A DNA stretch of 64,000 nt from Ligustrum vulgare (taxonomy: Eukaryota > Streptophyta > Magnoliopsida > Lamiales > Oleaceae), in assembly GCA_963555705.1 (NCBI GenBank), contig OY743173.1, positions 521,001 to 585,000 of the forward strand, in the 5' to 3' direction. Shown here piece by piece: positions 34,226 to 45,475 of this stretch (positions are counted from its first letter, which is position 1; every line of letters starts with the position of its first letter). Under the pieces are notes generated by a model. That model made no database searches. It was not told the origin of the DNA and saw nothing but the letters and a program-made list of their open reading frames with translations. Made by a program: the position numbers and the translations under genes.

Positions 34226-36320
34226 TACTCCCTCTCTTGAAAAGGATTCGACCTCGAATCCATTTTTGGTTGGCTTTTCGGACTCCTCCTGTTTTTCTGA
34301 GCTCGATGAATATGTTTAAGCTTTGTAAGATCCTTTAGACTTTTGGCCTGCTCCTTTTGCCCAATGAATTTCTTTCCCGCTTTACGTTCATGTTTTGATT
34401 TATGTCCCTGCAAAACAGATTTAGTAGAATTGGGGAGGGATGTGTTAGCAAATGCAAATAAACTCATTTTTGTGGTGGACTCTCTTTTCTTTTTCCTTTC
34501 ACTCTCAAGCTCACCTTTTTCTGAGGTCGTGGCCTCAACTCTCTTATTTTCAATTTTCACACCCTCTCCTTTTTCTGAGGTCGTGGCCTCAAAGCTCTTA
34601 TTTTTCCCCTCAAACTCGCTTTTTATTTTCAATTGGTCCTCTCGGACTTCTTTTGGTGACAGCGGAGCAAGAATGATCTTTTTTCCACCCTTGACGAAAG
34701 AATATCGATTTTTAAACCCGTCGTGCACTACCCTCCTATCATGTTGCCAAGGTCTCCCCAACAAAATATGGCCAACATGCATAGGTACCACGTCACAAAC
34801 CACCTCATCCTTATAACCTCCGATGGTAAAATTGACCCTAGCCTGCTTATTTACCTTAATTTCTCCCGACTCGGTCAGCCATTGCAATTTATAAGGGTTC
34901 GGATGTTTTATCAAACTCAAACCCAATTTTTCAACCAACATTGTACTAACCACATTAGTACAACTTCCCCCGTCAATCACCATACCACAAACCTTTTTAC
35001 CCACTAAGCATCTAGTATGGAAGAGATTGTCCCTTTGCTCACCAATTTCATCCACCCTAGCCCTAGCACTAAGGAAACGCCGATTAACAAGTGATTCTTT
35101 TTCAGGATAGGTCAATCCTTCCTCATCACTACTACTAGCTCCAACATCCACTAACTTAGGCATTCCCTTAAATTCATCTTCGGAACTAATTTCACCATTA
35201 TCACGCAAGATCATTAGCTTCCTATTTGGACACTGGGATGCTATATGACCCATACCCAAGCACTTAAAACATTTAATATTTCTATCCCGAGTAGTTTGAG
35301 AATCAGAAATATTTTTACCTTTCGTTGTAGGCTCCTCCTTCCCTTTCGGGTTATGTTCAACGTTGGATTCCTGCTTCGGTTGTGATGTAGGATAAGATGG
35401 TGAGTGTCTTGCTGCCCCCTTTCGCCTTAGCTGCCTTTCCACCTTCAAGGCCATATGCACCATATCCTCTAGCTCCACATAGTGTTGCAGTTCAATGACA
35501 TTGGCAATATCTCTATTCAGCCCACTCAGAAACCTAGTCATCGTAGCTTCCCAATCCCCCACCACGTTAGCCCGAATCATCGCCACCTCCATATCCTTAT
35601 GATAATCTTCTACACTCCTCGACCCCTGAGTCATACCCTGCAGCCTTTGATAAATATCTCTATAATAATGAGTCGGCACAAACCGCTTCCTCATTATGGT
35701 TTTTAATTCACCCCAACTCTCCACCGGCTCCTCAAGGTTCCTCCTCCTACCCTAACTAGTTGATCCCACCAAATATTTGCGTAGTCGGTGAATTCAATCA
35801 CGGCTAATTTCATCTTCTTCTTTTCCGAATAATTATTACAATCAAATAGCCGTTCGACCTTTGTCTCCCAATCCAAGTACGCCTCCGGATCACTCCTACC
35901 CTGGAACGATGGTATTTTCACCTTAATTTTCCCAAGGTCGTCATCAACATTATCTCTACCCCCACGATGCCTCCTAGCATCACGACGCTCCCTATCATGC
36001 CTCCGCTCATACCTATCTCCTCTATCCCTCCTTCGCATACTACCTAAAGATATACTGCCACTTTCACTGCCCATGTCTTCATTATCCACACCAACCTCAC
36101 GTCTATTACCTCTCCTAACCCGAGAACCATCATGAGATTGATCACGAGGTCTTTGTTCACGTTATGCACCTCGATTCTCCATCTGTACCATAAATCTCTC
36201 AAATTGTGCCCTCATTGCTGCAATATCACCATTACCCTATTCATCATTCCTATTCACACCCCTGTGCTATTTCCTGTCTCCAACAGAAGATGAAGATGTG
36301 GAAACCTCTCTATCTGACAT
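33883..36320 (-). pseudogene. Gag-protease of element F (frameshifted; reads into the LTR)
   Basis: A likely ATG at 36320 (MSDREVSTSSS) is followed by early in-frame stops, then an Arg/Asp-rich segment and the capsid-like start (FQGRSDPEAYLDWETKVERLF, IWWDQLV) in frame 36089-35703. A frameshift near 35745 leads to the long frame 35724-33883: MESWGELKTIMRKRFVP, RFLSGLNRDIANVIEL, CCHC knuckle CFKCLGMGHIASQC, protease site VIDGGSCTNVVS, and GHILLGRPWQHDRR. Gag and protease here are like those of chromovirus-type elements with RT, but coding ends without RT. The final ~114 residues are encoded by the U3 of the 3' LTR, including the ACGGCCGT array, which appears as repeated Gly-Arg/His-Gly-Arg words. 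Role: particle formation and cleavage. Confidence 0.88.
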
Positions 36321-36590
36321 TTTTAAGACACGAACAAGGAAATTCGGAATATTTGGGAAATATTTGGAATTTTCAGAATTTTTTATAATCTGCCAAAGAA
36401 TTGGACTACGAGTATGGCAGAAAAAACGGAACTGGATTTGGACGAAAAACGAAGAAGAAAAACACTTTTGAATTTTTGGGACTGACTCTTATGGATCAAA
36501 CTGAAGAAAATTATGACTGACACGAAGAACGCGAAGAACACGAAAAAAGTCAAGAAAATCAAGAAACGCAAGAATCCGAAATAGATCCAA

Positions 36591-36602
36591 GCTCTGATAC
36601 CA
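36591..36602 (-). promoter_or_regulatory. Primer-binding site of element F (tRNA-iMet)
   Basis: The minus strand reads TGGTATCAGAGC, the classical initiator-Met tRNA primer site, two bases inside the LTR end. Confidence 0.95.
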
Positions 36603-36604
36603 GA

Positions 36605-37523
36605 TGATGAGATTCGAAGCGCGGAAGAAACGCCGGAAAGTTCCGAACTCAGGTTGTGGTTAGACGGACGAATCATGACCAGATATTCACGACGCGATGG
36701 CTCGACGATGCGGAATAAAGAACCACGACTTTCGAAACGCCACAAGGAATTGCCCAATCTCCTTGATAAGTTTCTGGTTTTGAACGCAACAAATACTCTC
36801 GCGAATATTTGATAAGTTCGATATTTGAACGCCACAAGATAATCAATCTTGATAAGTTCGGATTTGTAATGTGAATCCACACATTAAACAATTGAAAAAC
36901 ATTCAATCTCTTTTATTCAATCATCAAAGTCTCAATTACAATGAATGGAAAAAACGTATAAATAAGCAAAATAACCTAGCATCTAATTTACTCAAAATAG
37001 AATTCTAATCAGACTAAAATTCTAAAATGGGAAAATAACCAAAAACTAAAAGGAAATAAAATAATTATAAAATTTCGGAAAATCTGGCGTTGCTTGTTTA
37101 CGGCCGTGACGAAATCTCTTACGGCCGTAAAGACCTTTCTGATTAAATTTATGTTATTCTTTACGGCCGTGACACAATGCTTATGGCCGTGAAATTCCTT
37201 CAATTTGCATGTTACGGCCGTAACTTCCAGGCTTACGGCCGTAAGCCTCGTTCTGCCAAAATTCATCATTTTTCCTCGTTAATTGATTACGACCGTGATT
37301 GTAAGATTTACGGCAGTAAATATAGGGGTTACGGCCGTGAAGGTCTTCTTTTACGGTCGTAATGGATTTTCTGCATAAATAATTTCTTTTACTCGATTCG
37401 GCTCAATCCGTCCCTCTTCTCGGCTCGACCCCAACACGGAACTTGCTCCGTTTTGCACGTAGATCACTATCATATTGCCGATGGCTCGACTTCGCCCTTC
37501 GATGCCTGGTCCGGATCACATCA
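36605..37523 (-). repeat. 5' LTR of element F
   Basis: Plus strand TGATGAGATTCGAAGCGCGG... to ...GATCACATCA. The first ~270 bases match the LTRs of element G closely; the far half matches the other LTR of F and holds ten ACGGCCGT-like words, six of them exact. Confidence 0.9.
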
Positions 37524-38883
37524 GGTATAGTTATGCTTGCGCTTGAACCGTAAAATTAAATTGATTTAAATCATGTTTGATAGTTGCTTATATTCAGTTT
37601 AAATTATATATAGATAGAAATGAGTAGTCGATAAGTGTGAGTCCCATGAAACGTGTGGACAAAAAGTGGGTTGACCAATTATAAATAATTTATAAAGATG
37701 AGCAAAAAATGGGCTTACTCTTATAATAAAGTTTCTTATCAATCGTATTATCATAACTTTATGGTAATAAGTTTTAACAGAGATGTTAATTACTACGTAA
37801 TCACTCTCAATTTTAGTGGTTGACAACTCCTTGCAATTTTATGTCAAGTTGTCTTTTCTGATGTACAATATGAAATTAGTAGAGGAAGCTGTGAATTTTC
37901 AATTACTTGAAAAATGATGTTCTGGTATTCCATATTTTCTGGTCAATCTTATGCCTGCACTAGTTGAATCCGCAAGAAGATTTCAAACTTTTATGATTAA
38001 ATGAGATCATGAAAGTCAAACTATTCTTCTCCAGCTAAGTTATTAATTTTCTCTAATTTGTATATGTTGTAGTGGCAAGCTTTAGTTGATGCAGCAAAAG
38101 CCAGATCATGTTTTAGGAGATTTGTTTTACTTCAATTGACTGTTCTGCGAGCAGACATTTTCAAAGATGGGATTGGGAACGAAATGGCAGAATAGAGGTT
38201 CTCCTGGAGGAAGCAGCTGAACTCGTGGATGAATCTCAGCCTAAGAACCCAACTTACTACAGGCAATCATTAACACTGGACATATCAACGTCGTATCAAC
38301 TTTTTATTTGTTAAGAGTGCTAATCAGGCAAAATAAAGAATACATTTTGTAGCCTTGATAGTTTATCTTTTTTTACCTCAAAAATATTACTTTCACTGTC
38401 ATTATTTAAGATAAATAATAATAACATATCAAAGAATGCTAAGACTTGATAACTCATGAAAATGAAATAAATGCTAACTACAGGCAACATTTGAGCAATT
38501 CTAATTGTCTATAAGTAGTTAAACCCTGCAGGATTTAATTTTCGAATCATAGGACTCAAGAATTTTAAAGTTGAGTAATTATTTTGATTACTTACCCTTG
38601 AGTGTTAAGTGTGTTAATGATTCTGAGCATAGAATTGTTGGTGCTTGGCCAGTTTTTTCTGTCCCACTGTCAGTTATTTTCATGCTTAAACATAGGACTT
38701 GAACAGATGTCTCTTTGCTGATTTGCATTATTAACAGTATGATGTAATCTATTTATCTGTTTCTATTTTGTTTTAGATATTTTCTAACAATACCTGTCTT
38801 GTAATTGCAGCACTTACAGAATTGAATATTATTTGAAGAGGCAAGATGACGGTTTGTGGAAAATCTCTGTAAGGCAATGTTGA

Positions 38884-40515
38884 GACTCCTGCATGAATCT
38901 CTTAACCTTGTCAAAAACTAATAACCACCATATTCTAGTTCTAACCGATAGAAAGTTGCAGTTATATCCTTTCTGTTTTAAGCTGTAAATGATACCAAAC
39001 TGGGGTTAATAATCAGTTGAAGGCACAGATCCGAGTTTCTTTTCATTCTCATTTGTTATTTCTCAAATTAGGCCATTATTACTTTAGCACAACTAGTTGG
39101 AGTATTCCCATTATTTATAGAATTGCAGCAGATGCAAAAAATTGCCATTTTCTTGAGGTCTGTGCAAAAGCTCATATGATAAGGAGGATGTTGCTATATT
39201 TGCATTGATCCTAACTTATTTGTCACTTGCTTGTCTTCATTGTTAGATTTGCATAACACACAGGGGTGAATGGCTCTGCACCCAGCAACTCAAGTTAACC
39301 CAATTCACTATCAAATGTGCAAGAATTACAGAAAGGCTCAAACAAAGAGGTCTTCAATTGTGGGATTGTGATTGGAGGGGGTGGCTTGTAACGAACAATT
39401 CTCAATGACCTCTAGCAGTCAATCTGGGTTATGGTTAGGGGTGAACGTGGTTCGATTTGGTTCTGGTTTCAGACAGGGGCGGAATCATGGGGTGGCCAGC
39501 CTGGGCCCTGGCCCACCCCATTTTTGAAATTTTCTTCAGAAAACTTGGGAAAAAAAAATTGCATGAAGAGGGGCCCATTCCCAAAAACTGAGGGGCCCAC
39601 CCCAAAAACTGAGGCTGGCTCCGCCCCTGATTTCAGAAGAACCAAATCAAACCATGAGCCGATGGTTTTTTTACTATTGGAACCAATTTATTTTTTTAAA
39701 AATATGGAACCAAACCCAAACCAAAAGTTTTTAAATAATAAATGCAAATTAAAACTTGTTTTATCCACTTCTTCATTAGAATTTATCTACATCATTACTA
39801 AATAGAAAATGAAACTTTTAGTTAACAAAACAAAAGTTTAGAAAAAGTAATATGTTATTCTAAATCAAAAAAGAAGAAACTTGTCTGAAGAAAATTCACC
39901 GACTCATCAAAATTTAGAGAATCGAACATAAATGCCGTTTAGACTTATAGTTACAGGTTACGATGAAGGTCTAACTCTACATTTTCTATAGTGACATCAT
40001 ATAAGTTAGGGATGAAATTTGCAATTTGAGTTTGAATTAACTAGTGAAAATTGATGAATTGTGCTGAGATTTATGTCTATAGATATTTTAAAAAATAAAC
40101 ATCAACGCCGTCGATAGTAACTAAAGAGTGCAACGATTGTTGTGTTATAGGAATGCAAGTAAAACATAATGAATGTATATCTATAATTGAAAAGAAGATA
40201 AATGAATTAGAGTTAGAATTTAAATTTATGATTTAAAATCTTTATCTGAAGTAAAATATATGGTAAATAACAATTTTGTACATTTCAGTAGCAAACGGCA
40301 ATCTATTCAAATGCTTTCAAATCTGCATCTGGGAAATGATTATCTATACATATATTTGTACAACAGGGCAGGCAACATTACAACATAGAGCTGAAGTCTC
40401 ATTTTTTAGTTGCTCTATAACGAAGGGCAATCAACAAAGACATTGTGATAATAACTACCGTAAAACTTTGAGAAATACATGATGAGACATGGTCACGAGA
40501 TAAAATTATCATCAA
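38884..40515. other. Intergenic stretch between the convergent host genes
   Basis: Holds the 3' flank of the PARC6 copy, the hAT-type MITE at 39474-39629 and AT-rich sequence. No further gene recognised. The MITE sits in a segment starting GGTTAGGGGTGAACGTGG (39437), which may be the end of another decayed hAT-type element. Confidence 0.6.
39474..39629. mobile_element. hAT-type MITE (TIR CAGGGGCGGA)
   Basis: 156 bp with perfect 10-bp terminal inverted repeats CAGGGGCGGA/TCCGCCCCTG. The 8-bp flanks are GTTTCAGA (39466-39473) and ATTTCAGA (39630-39637), seven of eight matching. No coding capacity. Confidence 0.85.
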
Positions 40516-43500
40516 CATCTGATGACACGAGAGACCCTCTCAAAAAAAAAACAGGGCACATGCTTGTGCTGAACATCAAAGTCTCCCTCATCCACTCCGG
40601 GGCAACTCTCTCAAATGTGCCCAGGGATGACACACGGTATACTAATTCGGCTTCTCCACCCGAATTGTTTATCCATGTCAGACTGAAAGAATAACCTGCA
40701 ACCATCCATATCAAACAAGTCAAACAATGAAACATCACATGGAAATAGCACGATCTCAATCACTGCACATTTAAGAATTAACATCGGGAATGCATTAAGA
40801 AAGAAATTAAAACATCCAATGGAAATAGCAATATCTCAACTAAAGGCCCATTTGGTCCCAACCAATTTTTTCAAATTTTCTCTCAAATTCATTTTCAATC
40901 ATATATTTCTATGGGACTCACAATTTTTCACATTTTTCAACCACACATTCTTCTAAAAACGCAAATTTCCTCAAAAACTTGAAAAAATAGTTGGGACCAA
41001 ATGGGCTCTAAACCAACATTAAGAATTAACGTATATGAATAAGTAAACAAAATTAACCGATGTATGATAACAAAAGTCCAAGAAATAACACAAACATTTA
41101 AAGCCAACCAGCGAAACACCTTTCCTGATTTTTGTTACCAAGTATGCAAAATCTGATTTACACTAATGCTGTTTGGAGATTCTTTTGGCTATCAAAACCA
41201 CTTCTAATGCCCTCTGTACCTTGATCATCCTCATTTTAGAAAAGTCGCACATTATTTTTGAGTTTAAATGTCGTTCTATAAAGGATGGCATCAGCTGGAA
41301 CTATCCCAGGAATACGTATAATATTTTTTCAAATTCAACTGAGTATGCAAACCCATATCAGAAACTAAAGAAACTACCAGGTATCTGAGACTGAATGATT
41401 AGCCCAACTTTACATAGATGCCAAGAAAATTGAATTTGAAATGAAAATTTGCTTGACAATCTGAGAACCCATAAGAATCATCGTGTCTTACCACTTGATT
41501 GATGAAGTGCTGATATAAATCGTGCATCTTTTTGTAAAACAAAGGACAATTTCATGCCAACTACGAACTCAACAAGAACTTGAAACATGCAGTTCACAAT
41601 TTCTGTTGCATCACCACATAAAATTCCCATTAAAACATATGTCAAACACATGCCATTATCTCAATGAAAAGAAATATTCAATTTTGGTTTTTCCTTTCTT
41701 TACACATACCTGAAGTATCAATCTTTCTTTGACAGCAAGCAGGCTGAATAATAGCATATCATTATCAATAGTGAGGCAGAAATGGAAAAGCAAAGTTTAT
41801 CCTATAATTATAAAATTTGGTACCTGCTGAATATTGAGAGCACTGCCAACTTCATTCCTGTTAGAACATTTATCTGCTGCATGACCACTTTCCATGGAAA
41901 TATGTGGCGCTGTAGCTTCTATGGCAGGCACAGATTTACGTTTCTTTGATTTCATGACATAGAAACTAGATGCACCTCCTTCAATTGCAGAAGCAGTATA
42001 CGTATTTGTTTCTCTACTTTCAAATTTCTCATGACTAGAAACACAGGTACCATCTTGTTCTAACTTTTTTAGCTTCAAAATTTCTTCCGAGAGTTCCTTA
42101 TCTGCCATAATTTTGAAGCAAAATAATTCACAATGTAGTAGTTTTTTTATCTGATAGAACATGTTCAAGATATTCAAATCGGACCACTAGAAAACATAGC
42201 AAATGTTCCATCTGAATACTCAATCTAGGCATGTTCATACATACTGCATAACAGTCAAAAAAAAAAAAAAAAAAAACTGACCCAACCAACTAAATTCAGT
42301 CAGATACTTTCTCTAGTGCGACCATGGAAAGGAAGTAACCTATCCGCACATTGATAACAAATGCAAAACACTCTTGTGGCCCTAATTTTAAATATTTAAA
42401 AAAATCGGACCCAAACAGGAAAAAAACACAGCAAAGCCTTAATTCTTACAAATCTAGGTTATCTAAATCTAACAAGGAAAAAAAATTATTTTTGCCTGAT
42501 ATGTCTTTGTTAAAAAAATACTCGGGCTTTCATTAGCCACTAAACAGGAAAAAGATAATAATCTCTTTGATGACACATTTCAAATAAAATGAATTTTTCT
42601 TTAAAAATGCATTAAAAATAGTCCCACTACAGAGACCATGTCAAACGGCACCCGAGGCAGCAGAGAAAATAAATAAATCAAAACTTCAAATGCTTCAAGT
42701 AATAGTGACAGTGTAGGTAAAACAACTATCAGAACAAGAGACGTATGTAGCAAATTAAACACCCCTTCATTTTTCGATTCATCCTTTCACGTCCAGAGTC
42801 CAATACGAGGAACTTCTTATTTATTTACTCGTCTATGAATGATTATCCATAAACTTGTATTTTTCTCTTTTCCTATTTTAGGGGGGCTGGGGGTTTTTCT
42901 TCATGTCCAGCATGCATAACAAGAATAGGAATATTTACCCCGACTTTATTGGTGAGAATCAGGCAAAGCATGAATTTTTTTTTTCCCATTTCTCAAAGCT
43001 TATTTGAGACAATAATTGATTGATGGATTTGACAAGTTGGATCATTTAAGAAGCTAAAGTCATGCTATTACTGTCATTGATTTGGAGAGACCTTTAGTCA
43101 CCATGCTAGAAATATCAATTTTTATGTGTTATTTCCTTACTCTTCTGGTTTTCTTCCATCAAAAGCTTTTGGTACTGAATTTCTTGATCGTCCCTGGAAG
43201 ATCTGCATCCAAAAATTGTGCAAGATTATGATATTTTGGATAGCTTAAGAGAATAATTGGTCCTCAGAAATGCATGCCTGATAAAAATCAGTTCACGTTT
43301 TAACTCATCAACTTGCCCACGTAGCCTGTTATTCTCACTTTTCAAGTACTGTATCATTTCATCCGCAGCTGCATCCACACATAAATCCAGCATCATGTCA
43401 TATCCAAATGAAATGGCTACGACTTTAACCACAATTTACTCCTATAATAAGTGAAATTTGTTCGTGGTTGGCAAAGCATCATATTCAAGAATTGTTTTTA

Positions 43501-44274
43501 CTATAATTATTACAAAGCAAGAGTGGCTCATAAAATTAAGCCAAGGTATCTCCAAATAAGCCACAGAGCATGAGCAAATTCATTTTTTTTTGCAGATATA
43601 TTCGTGAACCATATTATCCAGCCACAAAATTGAAATTATGCAGAGTTCCAAAAACATCAATGTCTTCATTCTTACTAGAGCCATATAACCAAATCTCAAT
43701 AACTAACTACAATTAGATACATTAAATGAATAAAAATTTATATGTATTCAAGTATTTTACCCACCTATCATACATATAGTATAAAGCATAACTGCATAAA
43801 GTTCCACTAACCAGCAATTTATGCCTAGAGTTTTTTTATTCCTTTTGAATAATCAAACTAGGAAATGGAAGCTTTAAAATTTATCCACATATTTCAGCAA
43901 AAAAAAGTTATAAAATGATGGCATATTTAATCCCCGCCCACAAACCACTCCCAAAAAAAGTTATAAAATGATGGCAAAATTAATTTTGCTACTTTTTTTT
44001 TTTTTTTTTTTTTGGGAGTGGTTTGTGGGCGGGGATTAAATACCAGCTGCATAGTTCAAAAATTTCACTTCTTGGTCACGGTTCAGCTGCTCCAAGTTGG
44101 ATTCTTTTTCTTTCTGTAATAACAAGAAGAAAATTCTAAATAAAATAAAAAATAAAAATAAAAATGAACAAGTTCTTAATCCAAAACAATATGTGCATAA
44201 CAGTTAATAGTTGTAAAAGGAGAAACCTTGAGCTTGGTGTATTTGTCATAGAGCTTCGCATAAAGCGCCTCCAT
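40516..44274 (-). CDS. Eight-exon gene for a plant coiled-coil protein of unknown function
   Basis: Exons on the minus strand, all in phase: 44274-44227 (ATG; MEALYAKLYDKYTKLK), 44113-44044, 43368-43278, 43202-43141, 42101-41824, 41743-41710, 41602-41492, 40695 to the stop. The N-terminal third is a coiled coil (EMIQYLKSENNRLRGQVDEL, QEIQYQKLLMEENQKNKELS). The middle is low-complexity with KSKKRKS, a possible nuclear signal. The C-terminus is a compact block (CCQRKIDTSGEIVNCMFQVL, SFSLTWINNSGGEAELVYRV, GTFERVAPEWMRETLMFSTS). About 300 residues. I recall plant proteins of this shape labelled coiled-coil, myosin-heavy-chain-like or DUF7806, but do not recognise a function. Exon 3 uses a GC donor (CAG|GC). 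At the end an A10 run (40542-40551, plus strand) shifts the frame; with two fewer bases it would read FFERVSRVI and stop at 40516, which looks like the natural C-terminus. As written the frame stops at 40493. Confidence 0.8.
40844..41008. mobile_element. Tourist/PIF-type MITE in an intron (TSD TAA)
   Basis: 165 bp, ends AGGCCCATTTGGTCCCAAC and GTTGGGACCAAATGGGCTC, flanked by TAA at 40841-40843 and 41009-41011. It lies in the last intron of the coiled-coil gene. Confidence 0.88.
43900..44042. repeat. Perfect 36-bp inverted repeat with an attached 24-bp direct repeat, at a splice donor
   Basis: Arms 43924-43959 and 44007-44042 are exact reverse complements (47-base loop). The left arm lies between two identical 24-base copies (43900-43923 and 43953-43976). 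The right arm ends one base into the donor GT of exon 2 of the coiled-coil gene. Confidence 0.9.
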
Positions 44275-44747
44275 CTAACCAAAAACCCAAAACAAGAATT
44301 AAAAAAAAAGGTACAGAGTCTGAAACATGATTTTCGCATACCCATTACAGCAGCAGAAAATATTGAAAAGATATTACAGTTGACGGAGCTAATGTACAGC
44401 AAAAATAAATAGAAAAAGCAACATTAGGTCTTTAGCATTACGCTTACATTAGATGAAATATAACACTCCGAGATTTCGACCAATTCTACGTTTAAAAATA
44501 CAAAAAAGAAAAAAAAAGAAGGCCCTTAATTGAGAAAAAAAGAAAAAAAAAAGAAGGCCCTTAATTGAACAACTTTCAAGCACGAATTGGCTGATCAACA
44601 AAGCGAAGCCTGGGTCGGATCGCCGTGTTTGAATTTGAGTACGAAATTCGGTGGTTTTCTGGAATTTGAATTGGCATTTGGCACTTCGGGCGGACCCTCG
44701 GTTTGGTAACTAGCGATTTATGAATGGGTTTATTATTGACGATTTTA
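44275..44747. other. Upstream region of the coiled-coil gene
   Basis: Probable promoter and 5' untranslated region of the minus-strand gene. A 28-base segment containing AAGAAGGCCCTTAATTGA is duplicated in tandem (44515-44566). No other gene seen. No confident TATA box. Confidence 0.5.
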
Positions 44748-45475
44748 GGTAGTGTTTGATTGAGAAGTTAAAATGAGGTGCAATTAGAAATAACAAAAAA
44801 ATTCGATTCGTTCCGAAATCGATGGATATCCGATCCGAATGGAGTAGAAATTTCGTGATTCGTGAATCGACGGGACGGATCGAGTCAGATTAACCCGATT
44901 CTTCGCGGATCTTGGGGCGGATCAGATACAGAGAGATCCGATCCGCCCCGATCCGTTATTGTTCACAAAAAAAAAAAAAAAAACTGAACTAAATAAAACT
45001 GGAATCTGAGGTCAGAGAGAGAGAGAGAGAAAACATTTGAAATTTTTCCTTCAAACATTTGAAATTTTTCCTTCAAAGTTCAATTTCAACCCTAGATTCC
45101 TCATTCCTCAATCCTCATTCTTCCTCTCCTCTCCAACTTCTCCACCTCCATCCTGTCATGCTCCATTCTCCAAACTCAAAGAGAGAGACCCACCGGCCAC
45201 CAGGCCACCACTGCCAGTCCGCCACGCACGCAGCAGCAAATGAAGCCGCATACGGGTCACGGTGGACGCAGGCACGCAGTGTCACTAGCGTCACAGCGTG
45301 GGTGTCTTCGACTCTTCTAACTTATTGGTTTATAATTATTAATTAGCTCTTTTCTTTGAACTCATTAGTCATATTTTGTATTAAATAAGCCGATTTATAT
45401 GTCTGATTTAATGTGTAGAATTTTCAAACTTTGAAAAGTTGAGGTGTCTTCTCAATTTGAGATTTGTAGTTTTAG

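Larger units (their letters stand above)
33245..37523 (-). mobile_element. Element F: gag-pro LTR retrotransposon in the PARC6 intron (TSD GGTAT)
   Basis: Exact 5-bp flanks GGTAT (33240-33244 and 37524-37528). Minus-strand order: LTR 37523-36605, tRNA-iMet primer site, leader, gag-protease, polypurine tract (34226-34240), LTR 34225-33245. No RT, RNase H or integrase, so mobility would need a partner; element 1 at the left edge has the same LTR type and does have RT. The two LTRs agree closely on the U3 side but differ strongly on the U5 side. Confidence 0.92.
32305..38883 (+). pseudogene. PARC6: PARC6/CDP1-like chloroplast-division gene, 3' exons, with lesions
   Basis: The C-terminal half of a protein like PARC6 (CDP1), the ARC6 paralogue of the inner chloroplast envelope that helps place the plastid division ring. 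Exons: about 32305-32371 (EMWLKDAVL, then SDTRDCSPSL in a shifted frame); 32447-33211, with one transmembrane helix (about 32750-32815) and the start of the IMS/DUF4101 domain (AEILVKRWQAIKAAALGPDH); 38073-38262 (WQALVDAAKARSCFRRFVLL...); 38811-38883 (YRIEYYLKRQDDGLWKISVRQ, stop 38881). Lesions: an apparent extra base near 32340; a donor-like CTAAAG where GT is expected (32372); in-frame TGA at 32828; a missing base near 38190. The donor after 38262 is GC. Element F occupies the 33212-38072 intron. The 5' exons are not seen; element E ends just upstream. I read it as a decaying copy, though base errors could mimic some lesions. Confidence 0.75.

Noticed and set aside
36383..36906. Phe-rich, membrane-like minus-strand frame before gag of element F
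   Set aside because: It covers the LTR, primer site and leader; the primer-binding site inside it is the better explanation. The same holds for the N-terminal extension of the element G frame above 47569.
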